Below, in pieces: positions 8,606-15,821 of a stretch of DNA of 64,000 bases. Position 1 is the first letter of the stretch, and each line of letters starts with the position of its first letter. The translations under genes were made by a program, and so were the position numbers. The notes under the pieces are model-generated. The model did no database searches and was not told the DNA's origin. It was given only the letters and a program-made list of their open reading frames with translations. The DNA lies in NCBI GenBank assembly GCA_019419865.1, contig JAHZIG010000005.1:62001-126000 (forward strand), written 5' to 3'. The DNA comes from Clostridiales bacterium. Lineage in GTDB: Bacteria; Bacillota; Clostridia; Monoglobales; Monoglobaceae.

Positions 8606-8659
8606 CTTTCGTTTCTATATCTTGTTTTTTATTATACAGCGTGTTGAAACGAAAGTCAA
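8606..8659 (-). promoter_or_regulatory. Promoter and inverted-repeat operator of the blaI-like operon
   Basis: On the minus strand, TTGACT (8659-8654) and TATAAT (8636-8631) are 17 bp apart. A perfect 10-bp inverted repeat, CTTTCGTTTC / GAAACGAAAG, has one arm (8646-8655) in the spacer overlapping the -35 and the other (8606-8615) just before the ribosome binding site, as expected for repressor sites. Confidence 0.8.
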
Positions 8660-8733
8660 TAGTTTTATGAAATTTATTTTAAATATTTCCCGTATCGTAG
8701 TAAACGGCGGTAAAACGGCGCGTCGGCGGCAAT

Positions 8734-8760
8734 AAAAAAAGAGGAAGCGCGAGCTTCCCC
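8734..8760 (-). terminator. Terminator of the virion-gene cassette
   Basis: On the minus strand the stem GGAAGC, loop TCGC, GCTTCC is followed by a run of seven T residues, 30 bp after the last cassette gene. Confidence 0.85.
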
Positions 8761-8790
8761 TAAAATTTACTTGATCGGTTCGTGTTTGTA

Positions 8791-10083
8791 TTACCAGAGC
8801 ATATATGCGTTTTGAAGGATAAGTCTGTTTATTTCCTCCTCGGTCAGCCTGTTGTCAAGCTGCTGAGATTCCAGATACGCCCTCAGTATTTGGTTGTAAT
8901 AAGTTAAGTAGATGTTCTGTTCGAGATTATCCAGACTTCCGGCTTCTATCTCGTTGTTGTTCATGAGCTGCTGTTGTCCGTTTAGGATATCCGTCCAGTT
9001 GTATTCCTGATCGGAGAGCCTGTAATCCTGATCGTTGAACATCTCGTTCCAGTTGTATTCCTGCTCGTTGAAAAGCTGTTCCCAATATCTCTCGACGGCC
9101 GCCGCGTCTCTGTCGGCGTTGCTGCCGAAGGTCGAATTTATATTGGATACGGTTCGGTTGTTTGCGGAGTACGCGTTATAGTATGCGGTATCGTATAGAT
9201 CCGTCATACTCTCGAGCAGGTCTATGTCCGAGTTATACTGCTGTATATATCTCTCGAACGCCGCTTCGGCCAGCGCCGGAACCTGATTGGCGAGCTGCTG
9301 GGCGTAGTATTGGTTGGCCTGAGCTCCGGCGGTCATAGCCGAAGAATTGGCGTATCCGCCGGTAAGCGCGGAATAATTGGCCATTGCGTCCTGAGCGGCG
9401 CGGTTGCCTTCCGTCAGATATATCTGCTTGTACGACTGATATACGGGATCCGATTCGGGATCGTAGCTAAAGTCTTGTCTGTTCATAAGCGAATCCGCGA
9501 AATCATATATCGGATCTAAGTACTGGTATGTGTAATCGCTCCATATCTCGCTTGGAGTTTGAACGCCGAGACTGTTTATATACGAGTTGATCGAATTTGT
9601 TACGTCGTTTTTAAAGCCCCACGCCTTGCCCGACGAGTCTACGAAGACCGAGTCAATCGGCATACCGCCCAAGGTAACCGTGTCGCCGGTATAGGTTATA
9701 GCGTCGGCGCTCAGGCCGTATTGTCCGGCGAGAGCGGAATAAATATCCGTGATCTTGACCAGCGGGTTGGAAGAGCCGCTGTAATAGCTTATAAGGCTCG
9801 ATTGGATCTCGTCGGGCGAGGCGTAGGAGATACCGGCGTCCTCGTCCATATACGACGGCTTCATGAAATCTCTGCCGCCTATGGTCACGGTCTTGGTTCC
9901 CTCGTTGTATCCGATCAGATCGTTAGATATGCCCATGTTGTTAAGCGTCGCCCTTATCCCGACGCGTCCGCTGCCGTCGCCGAGCGTGGGAACGCTTTGC
10001 TTGACCTGCCCGGTTTGATTTTTAGCGGTAGGGTTGGTATATATTGACGTTGCGGTTTTATTTTTATCTTTGTCTGTACTCAT
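8791..10083 (-). CDS. Phage tail/internal-virion-like protein, last gene of the capsid cassette
   Basis: Protein of 430 aa whose exact role I cannot name. The N-terminal ~60 residues are Lys/Thr/Asn-rich and look unstructured. Two short degenerate repeats follow around 45-95 and 100-160 (each with a VTIGG or VTLGG motif and an I/D-S-rich stretch), with similarity to peptidoglycan-associated or tail repeats. The C-terminal ~230 residues are Gln/Asn/Tyr-rich and strongly helical (YSALTGGYANSSAMTAGAQ; repeated EYNW and DQEYNW motifs), the style seen in podovirus ejection or tail-needle proteins next to head-tail connector genes. The ATG follows AGGAGG, and the gene overlaps its upstream neighbour by 20 bp. 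A structural virion role is inferred from context. Confidence 0.6.
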   Translation of the reverse strand: MSTDKDKNKTATSIYTNPTAKNQTGQVKQSVPTLGDGSGRVGIRATLNNMGISNDLIGYNEGTKTVTIGGRDFMKPSYMDEDAGISYASPDEIQSSLISYYSGSSNPLVKITDIYSALAGQYGLSADAITYTGDTVTLGGMPIDSVFVDSSGKAWGFKNDVTNSINSYINSLGVQTPSEIWSDYTYQYLDPIYDFADSLMNRQDFSYDPESDPVYQSYKQIYLTEGNRAAQDAMANYSALTGGYANSSAMTAGAQANQYYAQQLANQVPALAEAAFERYIQQYNSDIDLLESMTDLYDTAYYNAYSANNRTVSNINSTFGSNADRDAAAVERYWEQLFNEQEYNWNEMFNDQDYRLSDQEYNWTDILNGQQQLMNNNEIEAGSLDNLEQNIYLTYYNQILRAYLESQQLDNRLTEEEINRLILQNAYMLW

Positions 10084-11743
10084 TCGTTATACCTCCTGTG
10101 TAAGTAATAAGCTCCAGCTCGTGGACCACAGCGTCGCCGACCCCCTCGAGCATTATCCTAAAGCTGTCGCATTTGCTGAACCTTATAGGAATGCGGTGAA
10201 CAAAAAAGCCTTCGCCCTCTATATCTCCGCAGTGTATAAAATCCCCGCCGTCGTATGATATGCATATCTTAGCGCTCGCCCCGGCCTTTAGGTCGAGCCT
10301 GATATACGCGGCGGACAATCCCTTAAAGTTCATATCTTCCTTTGTAAAACGCCGGGACACGATGCACCAGCTCACAGGCTCCTCGCCGCCGCTGAGTTTG
10401 TACAGCGCTGAGGCGTCGGCGGCGTAAAGCTCTCCGTTATACCGAGTGAAGCCGACAAAATCGGCGTCGTCCTCGCGGTGCCAGATATTGAAGTCCGGAG
10501 TGTATACCAATACGTCGCATTCCCCGCCCGCAGTCTTGGCGGAGACAATATATTTGCGCCCGTCGGTCCCCGCTTTGCAGGATACGTATCTCTTTTTTAT
10601 CGGATAGCTTATCTTCTCAGGCTCGCCGCCTCCGTATATATAGAAGCCGTCCGCGCCCAGGTAGTATAGATAACCGCCTACCTCGGCTATGCTATCGCCG
10701 TCCGGCGTACCCCCGAACGTCTGTTTCGGCATAGAGAAGTTGACCGGACTGTCTCCGTATATGTGGTGTATATAGTTTTGCTTAAAAGCCACCACGCAAG
10801 TTCGGTAGCTGACGATACCGGTAAATTTCCCGTCCGTGCCTACCATGCTGTACCAGCTGTCGTTTCCAAGACCCTGGAACGAATTAAAATTAAAGCAATC
10901 GCCCAGCTTGGAAGCGTATATATACTCGCCGTTTTCGGACGCGCCCCAGAGCCTGTTGTTGTGGACGCAAACATAACTCATATCGGGGATATATACCTCT
11001 ATCGTTATTTCGCCGCTTTCCGAACCGTTATCGAACAAAGCCTTAGCGCCCCGCTTGTTATAGAGTACGACGTCGAGGCGGCTTGCCGAGGCTTTGCTCA
11101 CGACTACGCTGATTATCCGGTCGTCGGACGCGTATTTCGTTTTGCTGTCGGCTATGAACGTGTTGTTATCCTCATGCTCCGAACAGCCCGAAATCACTAT
11201 ACTGTCGCCCTCAGAAAAGTTTCCGTCAAAATTCGCGCCGCTTTTTAGTATGTACGCCGAATATTCGCCGGTTATTTCGTTTAGCGACGAGTGGAACGAC
11301 GCGCCGCTGAGCTTAAGCGTTTTTCCCATAGGCTTTAGCGACTGCGTAACCGTTCCGGAGTCCGGATCCGGCAGATACGAATAGTATACCTTGTCGGGGA
11401 AAATACATATGTTCCCGTTAAAGTCGGCTATCGATTTGGGCGAATCGCTCAGAGTTATATTGTCTATGGCCGCGCCGTTATAATAGAATTTGTTCCCGGC
11501 CACGCCCGTGAACGAGGTCAGCTCTCCGCCGACGTTCTCGGGGCTGAACGGCTTTTTTATATCCTCCTTCTCGGCGACGAGCTTGCGCGGCCGCCTGTTT
11601 GTCAGAGCCGGTATCCCGTCGCTGGACATGTTTTTCATATCCGAAAAAGAGCCGTCGGCTATCTTGTCTCTCTCGTCGTATCCGCCAAAGGCTCCGATAT
11701 ATATATTTTGTTCGTCGTGTTTTTGAATTGGCGGAAGATACAT
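10064..11743 (-). CDS. Phage stabilisation/tail-hub protein, beta-propeller type (P22 gp10 or T7 gp12-like)
   Basis: Protein of 559 aa resembling the distal head-tail connector of short-tailed phages, which closes the portal channel and seats the tail. Evidence: repeated short beta-strand blades throughout; the signature VHNNRLWGASENGEYIYASK near residue 260, followed by LGDCFNFNSF; a YNGELYAADASALYKL blade; and a C-terminal beta-sandwich-like stretch. The start region GAFGGYDERDKIADGSFSDM is like other 'stabilization protein' N-termini. The ATG follows AAAGGAGGAG. It sits between an adaptor-like gene and a tail-like gene, the usual podovirus order. Family assignment rests on motif style only. 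Confidence 0.72.
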   Translation of the reverse strand: MYLPPIQKHDEQNIYIGAFGGYDERDKIADGSFSDMKNMSSDGIPALTNRRPRKLVAEKEDIKKPFSPENVGGELTSFTGVAGNKFYYNGAAIDNITLSDSPKSIADFNGNICIFPDKVYYSYLPDPDSGTVTQSLKPMGKTLKLSGASFHSSLNEITGEYSAYILKSGANFDGNFSEGDSIVISGCSEHEDNNTFIADSKTKYASDDRIISVVVSKASASRLDVVLYNKRGAKALFDNGSESGEITIEVYIPDMSYVCVHNNRLWGASENGEYIYASKLGDCFNFNSFQGLGNDSWYSMVGTDGKFTGIVSYRTCVVAFKQNYIHHIYGDSPVNFSMPKQTFGGTPDGDSIAEVGGYLYYLGADGFYIYGGGEPEKISYPIKKRYVSCKAGTDGRKYIVSAKTAGGECDVLVYTPDFNIWHREDDADFVGFTRYNGELYAADASALYKLSGGEEPVSWCIVSRRFTKEDMNFKGLSAAYIRLDLKAGASAKICISYDGGDFIHCGDIEGEGFFVHRIPIRFSKCDSFRIMLEGVGDAVVHELELITYTGGITNEYRQR

Positions 11744-11818
11744 CTTGATCTCCTCCTTTACATGTAATCATCCGCGAGCGGCTCGAGCCGCCCGCGCTCT
11801 AAAAGCGTAACCCGGCGC

Positions 11819-12655
11819 CTACCAGTAATTCTTGAATACCGAAAGTTTGTTTTTCGGCGCCGCGAGTTTATAATGTCTTCTGTATTCGTCGATTATATTG
11901 TTGAACTGTACAACGTGCGCGTCGTAGCCTTCGTAGTCGTGCTGATAGAGCGCCATTTTTGAAAGCAAATGCTCGATATACGCCCGGTCGTAGGGAGCCT
12001 CGAGCAGCGTTTCGTCGTTTAGCTCGCGTTTTATCGCAATGATTTTTGTATCGGCTTCGCTATCTGAGTTTTGAGAACCGGAGCTCACGTCCGCGGATAG
12101 ATCGCCCGGCAGTATCAACGGATCGACCAGCTCTATATACTCCTCGAATACGTCTCCGATACAGTTTTCGGCCGCGCCGTCCCAGTCGGGAATATCGTCA
12201 AGGTCGGATAAAAATACGTATTGAATAATATCCCCATTAGAAAACGGAGGGTTGGCGACGTATATTTTATCGCCGTCGATCTCAAAACTACCCTTGATCC
12301 GGATATCCTTAAGCTGTTTCGGCCTGTCGAGATATATTATCTTCAGCTTAAGAGGCCGCGCGCAGCTTGCAAGCTCCGCCTTTATACTTTGCTTAAGTAT
12401 CCTAAACGATCTGAGGTCAAGCTTGTCCAAAACCTTGCCGCCTAAAGAGACGACTTCGACGTCCTCGAAAGCTATATCGTTCGGCAGATCTATATCGCCG
12501 CTCGGCGTTACGGTCGTCTCAATACGTTTGTATTCGCGTTTTATCTCAGAGCGTATCGTCAGGTTCAGTTCGTTGCACCACGAAAGCTTCTCGTCGAACG
12601 TGAAATGGTTCGGAGAAAGCTGGTCCGCGGCCCGTATAGCGTCGATTATTTTCAT
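11819..12655 (-). CDS. Probable phage head-tail adaptor protein
   Basis: Protein of 278 aa. It is predicted to sit between capsid/portal and the tail hub, as the adaptor genes of short-tailed phages do. Features: an N-terminal helical segment with a CNELNLTIRSEI motif, a central beta-rich domain (about 45-150), a low-complexity Ser/Asp insert (about 185-200), and a C-terminal helical signature of the type hLSKMALYQHDYEGYDAH..FNNIIDEYRRHY, which recurs in connector proteins of Firmicutes phages. The ATG has an excellent AGGAGGTGATTTA site. The functional call depends on position between the capsid and stabilisation genes. Confidence 0.62.
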   Translation of the reverse strand: MKIIDAIRAADQLSPNHFTFDEKLSWCNELNLTIRSEIKREYKRIETTVTPSGDIDLPNDIAFEDVEVVSLGGKVLDKLDLRSFRILKQSIKAELASCARPLKLKIIYLDRPKQLKDIRIKGSFEIDGDKIYVANPPFSNGDIIQYVFLSDLDDIPDWDGAAENCIGDVFEEYIELVDPLILPGDLSADVSSGSQNSDSEADTKIIAIKRELNDETLLEAPYDRAYIEHLLSKMALYQHDYEGYDAHVVQFNNIIDEYRRHYKLAAPKNKLSVFKNYW

Positions 12656-12834
12656 TAAATCACCTCCTACGCAGAGCGAGGCGGGTATACCGGTAAACGG
12701 GCGGTCAAGATTGCCCGATGCGCAAATCTATATTATCGAAAGGAATGATCGCTTTATGATGGAACTAATCGATCTTAGAACTTAACCGCCGCATTCGCCT
12801 TCTAACCCCGCTCTCCGCTCCTAACTCCTAATTC

Positions 12835-13098
12835 CTACTCCCTAACGCCTATGTTGCCCGCGCTCAGATTCTCGATATATTCCTCTGCCGCAAGCTCCTG
12901 AGCGTGCGCGCGCTCTATGACCAGAGCGACGTTTCTTGGAACCATCACCTTAACGCCCCGCTTGATCTGATAATTGGTCCCATTAAGGGTGACCGTCAGA
13001 TCGTCTTTGTGCTTATGGTTGTCTTTGATCAGCATTACCGGCACGAGCTCGCCGTAATATTCTTCGACCGTGTATTTGTTATTTGTTGCGTTCGACAT
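12835..13098 (-). CDS. Small virion-associated protein downstream of the capsid gene (87 aa)
   Basis: Function unknown. The pattern VTLNGTNYQIKRGVKVMVPR (residues about 35-55) followed by a helix VALVIERAHAQELAAEEYIE resembles small proteins commonly encoded next to N4-gp56-type capsid genes. It may be a minor head or decoration component. The ribosome binding site is only moderate (GGAAAGG). The 180 bp that separate it from the adaptor gene hold degenerate CTAACTCCTAAT-like repeats. Confidence 0.6.
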   Translation of the reverse strand: MSNATNNKYTVEEYYGELVPVMLIKDNHKHKDDLTVTLNGTNYQIKRGVKVMVPRNVALVIERAHAQELAAEEYIENLSAGNIGVRE

Positions 13099-13198
13099 AT
13101 TTTTTCAAGCCTTTCCGCCCACATAATTTATGATCGGCGCGCCGTTACCGTGGGCGGGTAAGACGCGGTATCGCGGTAGATTGTTATGTTAAAATTTT

Positions 13199-13220
13199 CC
13201 GCGGGGAAGATTCCCCGCGG
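13199..13220 (-). terminator. Hairpin after the capsid gene, possible partial terminator
   Basis: A perfect palindromic stem, CCGCGGGGAA/TTCCCCGCGG, with a 2-bp centre is followed on the minus strand by AAAATTTT. The T-run is short, so it may only reduce read-through from the capsid gene. Confidence 0.5.
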
Positions 13221-13308
13221 TCGTAACCGTATTTTCGCCGCAGGATCGGAATGTAAGGACGCTTAATATAAAACCTGCGGCGATTATACTATATATATCG
13301 GATCGTTA

Positions 13309-14538
13309 TTAATAACTGCAGGTCGTCTCGACTCTCACCATAAATTCGGGAGAGAGTATCTCGGCGGTCTGAGTCGCCTTCCATCCGACGGTGCTTCTCT
13401 GATCGAGCGGGTCGCCGGTTCCGGCGCTGCCCTTCTGCTTGATTATCGTCTCGAGACCGCCGCCGGTTATATTGGTCACGCCGTAGGCGTTCTGGCCGAT
13501 AAACAGCGTGGAGTAGATGTCTCTGCCGTCCTTACCGGCGCCGCCAGGATAGATCGTACAGCCCGGGGCTACGCTCGCGTGCAGGGTTTCGCTGACGGTT
13601 ATGGTAGCCGCGCCCGCTTCGCCCGCGGCCGCCGACGCTATCGTATAATCAAAACCGTTTATCTGGATAGACCTGCTCGCAAGAGCGGTCGCGTCGGCCG
13701 TAGAGATCTCCTCGGTAACCGTTATCTTCTTGCCGTCTACTTTTCCGACCGTAAGGCTTTCCGGGTCGCCGGTCTCGACTTCGGTTCTGAGGTCCGCGGC
13801 TCTGAATATCTTAGCCTCGGTGGACTCCACGAATACGACTCCGTGGATCTTACCTATAGTACCGTTGTACCAGTCCTTAGGATCGACGTTCTGCTTTACT
13901 TCTTTCCAGTCTGGGTCGTTGGTCAAGTCGTTCGCGACGTCCGGGTGGATTATAGCCACGTAACAGCCGTCTTTGAGAGGCTGAGCGTTGTTGCGCTTGA
14001 GCGTCGCCACGGCGCGTTTCACCGCGGCTACCGACAGATAGTCGTTGTCGGTCGTAGTACTTCCGCCGACCAAGACGCTGCGGTCGGATTTTCCGTCGCC
14101 GTACTGGACGTTCGTCCCGGCGTTTATCTTCTCGCGTATTACCGTGTCGAGCGTTCTGCCCGCCTGGTCGCCGAGCACGTTCTGCGTCTCGGTTATAACG
14201 GCGTCGATAGAACTGAGCGTCAGCATATCCGACATGGTCACATAGTCGCCGTACTGCTGAACCGTGGACTCTACAGTGGTTATATTTATCTGATTGCCTT
14301 TAGGCGTAACGCCTTCTGTTAAGGGAACCATAGCCTTTGGCAGAGGCGAGAAACGCCTGAACTCGATCGTCTTTCCCGAACCCTTCGGGATAGGCTTGTT
14401 CTGTCCGAACTGCGCGTGCACCAGCTTCGGCTGAGCGAAACGGATGAGCTGCCTGTCGTAGTACGTTTTCATTTCGGGAGTCACATTATTCCCAATATTA
14501 TTTGTAGTAGTTGTTTGAACATTATAATTTATACTCAA
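13309..14538 (-). CDS. Major capsid protein, N4-gp56 family
   Basis: Coat protein of 409 aa of an HK97-like head. Family features: start region SINYNVQTTTTNN, then PEMKTYYDRQLIRFAQPKLV, the basic IPKGSGKTIEFRRF block near residue 58, LTEGVTP, YGDYVTMSDML and, later, AIIHPDVANDLTNDPDWKEV. I place the start at a TTG (14538) because AGGAGG lies 8 nt upstream; the longer frame (to 14646) would translate through a dispersed intergenic repeat. The frame is intact throughout, so the gene is not decayed. It is the core of a six-gene virion cassette on the same strand. No terminase, portal or protease is seen nearby. Confidence 0.88.
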   Translation of the reverse strand: MSINYNVQTTTTNNIGNNVTPEMKTYYDRQLIRFAQPKLVHAQFGQNKPIPKGSGKTIEFRRFSPLPKAMVPLTEGVTPKGNQINITTVESTVQQYGDYVTMSDMLTLSSIDAVITETQNVLGDQAGRTLDTVIREKINAGTNVQYGDGKSDRSVLVGGSTTTDNDYLSVAAVKRAVATLKRNNAQPLKDGCYVAIIHPDVANDLTNDPDWKEVKQNVDPKDWYNGTIGKIHGVVFVESTEAKIFRAADLRTEVETGDPESLTVGKVDGKKITVTEEISTADATALASRSIQINGFDYTIASAAAGEAGAATITVSETLHASVAPGCTIYPGGAGKDGRDIYSTLFIGQNAYGVTNITGGGLETIIKQKGSAGTGDPLDQRSTVGWKATQTAEILSPEFMVRVETTCSY

Positions 14539-14551
14539 AATATTTGACCTC

Positions 14552-14664
14552 CTAACGTAGTGATTAGAGATTAGCGAATAGCGATTAGGGGCGCGGGATG
14601 TTTCTTTGCCGCCGAACGGCAACTTTGACACAGTAAGAAAACACAAGTATTTCTTTTCCGGCTG
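14552..14664 (+). repeat. Dispersed intergenic repeat, copy A
   Basis: Reads AACGTAG, GATTAG units and GCGAATAGCGATTAGG, then TTTCTTTGCCGCCGAACGGC (small hairpin) and a GTATTTCTTTTCC end. Its left edge abuts the ribosome binding site of the capsid gene on the opposite strand. Confidence 0.8.
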
Positions 14665-14735
14665 CGTAACCGTTTGACGATAGATCGACTTATTTTGCGC
14701 CTGCTTCCTAACCGCTAACGCTTAACTCATATGTT

Positions 14736-15338
14736 TTAAAACGAGATTTTTTCGCCGTTTTTTACGCGTCTGATTATGTCGTCAACTTCTTCGTCGGTCA
14801 GCTCGCCCGGATTCTTTTTTACCGTTCCCGGCGTCGTTTTGCCTATGCCGTTTTCCTGGATCCTCTCGGGATAGCCGCTTTCGTTTTGCTGAGGATATTG
14901 CGGATACGCGCCGTTCATTCCCGGATACGGCCGCGGCGCCTGTCCGCTCATGCTTGAGTACGGGTTAGCTCCGGTCGGGAACTGCGGATATTGTCCTCCG
15001 AAGGGCGCCGCGCCCGCGTATTCGTTCCTGTGCGTAAGATAGTACGCCTCCTCGACCGTAAGACCGTTTACCCAAACGTATTTGCAAAACTGAGGGTTTC
15101 TCATCTCCGCCGCCATGTTAAACGCGGGGTTTACCATTTTAAAAGCCTCGGCCTGCATCCGGATCTCGTTATTGCGCTTAGCGATATAATCGTTCGCGCC
15201 GCCTCTCCGTTCGTCGTTTTCGCCCTGACGGCGTGGAGACGGCGACTGCTGCGCGGCTCCGCTTTCATTGTTCTGCGGCTGCGGATACTCCGTATCGTTT
15301 TTACGTTTTCCGTAGCCAAAATTACCAAATCCCAACAT
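14736..15338 (-). CDS. First gene of the capsid cassette, possible scaffold-like protein (200 aa)
   Basis: Not confidently recognised. Residues 1-55 and 110-170 are Pro/Gln/Asn/Gly-rich and probably disordered. A helical core (about 58-105: NNEIRMQAEAFKMVNPAFNM, then MRNPQFCKYVWVNGLTVEEA) and a charged C-terminal helix (LTDEEVDDIIRRVKNGEKI) remain. A disordered, charged protein with a helical tail immediately before a major capsid gene fits a scaffold or head-assembly factor, but this is inference. The ATG follows AGAAGGGAGA. It is separated from the capsid gene by repeat copy A. Confidence 0.6.
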   Translation of the reverse strand: MLGFGNFGYGKRKNDTEYPQPQNNESGAAQQSPSPRRQGENDERRGGANDYIAKRNNEIRMQAEAFKMVNPAFNMAAEMRNPQFCKYVWVNGLTVEEAYYLTHRNEYAGAAPFGGQYPQFPTGANPYSSMSGQAPRPYPGMNGAYPQYPQQNESGYPERIQENGIGKTTPGTVKKNPGELTDEEVDDIIRRVKNGEKISF

Positions 15339-15372
15339 AATTTATTCTCCCTTCTAAAGTGAGTTAGTATTT

Positions 15373-15442
15373 GAACCGGTTCATGTATATATTGTATCGT
15401 ATTAATAATGACATGCGGGGACATGTTGGTTCGATCAACAAA
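15373..15442. promoter_or_regulatory. Cluster of three short palindromes upstream of the capsid cassette
   Basis: GAACCGGTTC (perfect, 15373-15382), an ACATG..CATGT inverted repeat around 15410-15426 and TGTTG..CAACA around 15425-15441 lie close together in the likely promoter region of the cassette. They look like protein-binding sites; no clear -35/-10 pair was found. Confidence 0.35.
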
Positions 15443-15519
15443 AAAATAGTTCTAAAAATACTTTTGAAATTTTGGAACCTTTAGGTAAACTTAATCGTCT
15501 AATGAATATAAAAGCGGCC

Positions 15520-15640
15520 AACGTAGAGATTAGAGATTAGCGAATAGCGAATAGGACGCGCGGTATGTATCTTTGCCGCCGAACGGCAGGTTGTGATGAA
15601 TCGGAAAATAAAAGTATTTCTGTTTCGGTCTGCCGCCGCA
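15520..15640 (+). repeat. Dispersed intergenic repeat, copy B
   Basis: AACGTAGAGATTAGAGATTA followed by GCGAATAGCGAATAGG, TTTGCCGCCGAACGGCA and a GGAAAATAAAAGTATTTC segment, closely matching copy A. The remaining DNA up to the SLH gene shows no other recognisable feature. Confidence 0.8.
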
Positions 15641-15821
15641 AATTTGGAGGACGGACACATAGTTTGCAATATATCGGCGTTTTTGATTTCGTTTGTTGAT
15701 CTTTGTTATTCCTCCGGCTTTGAATTTAGGCGTTATCGGCGAGTATGCCGATTGGGGTTAAGCCGAGGGAAATAGTTTGGCCGGTAAATACGCACAAATC
15801 ATTTTGAAGGAGTGAGTGAGA

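Noticed and set aside
14539..14646. Longer N-terminus for the major capsid protein
   Set aside because: It would translate a dispersed intergenic repeat; the TTG at 14538 has a well-spaced AGGAGG.
8791..15338. Complete prophage
   Set aside because: No integrase, terminase, portal, replication or lysis gene and no attachment-site duplication could be found.
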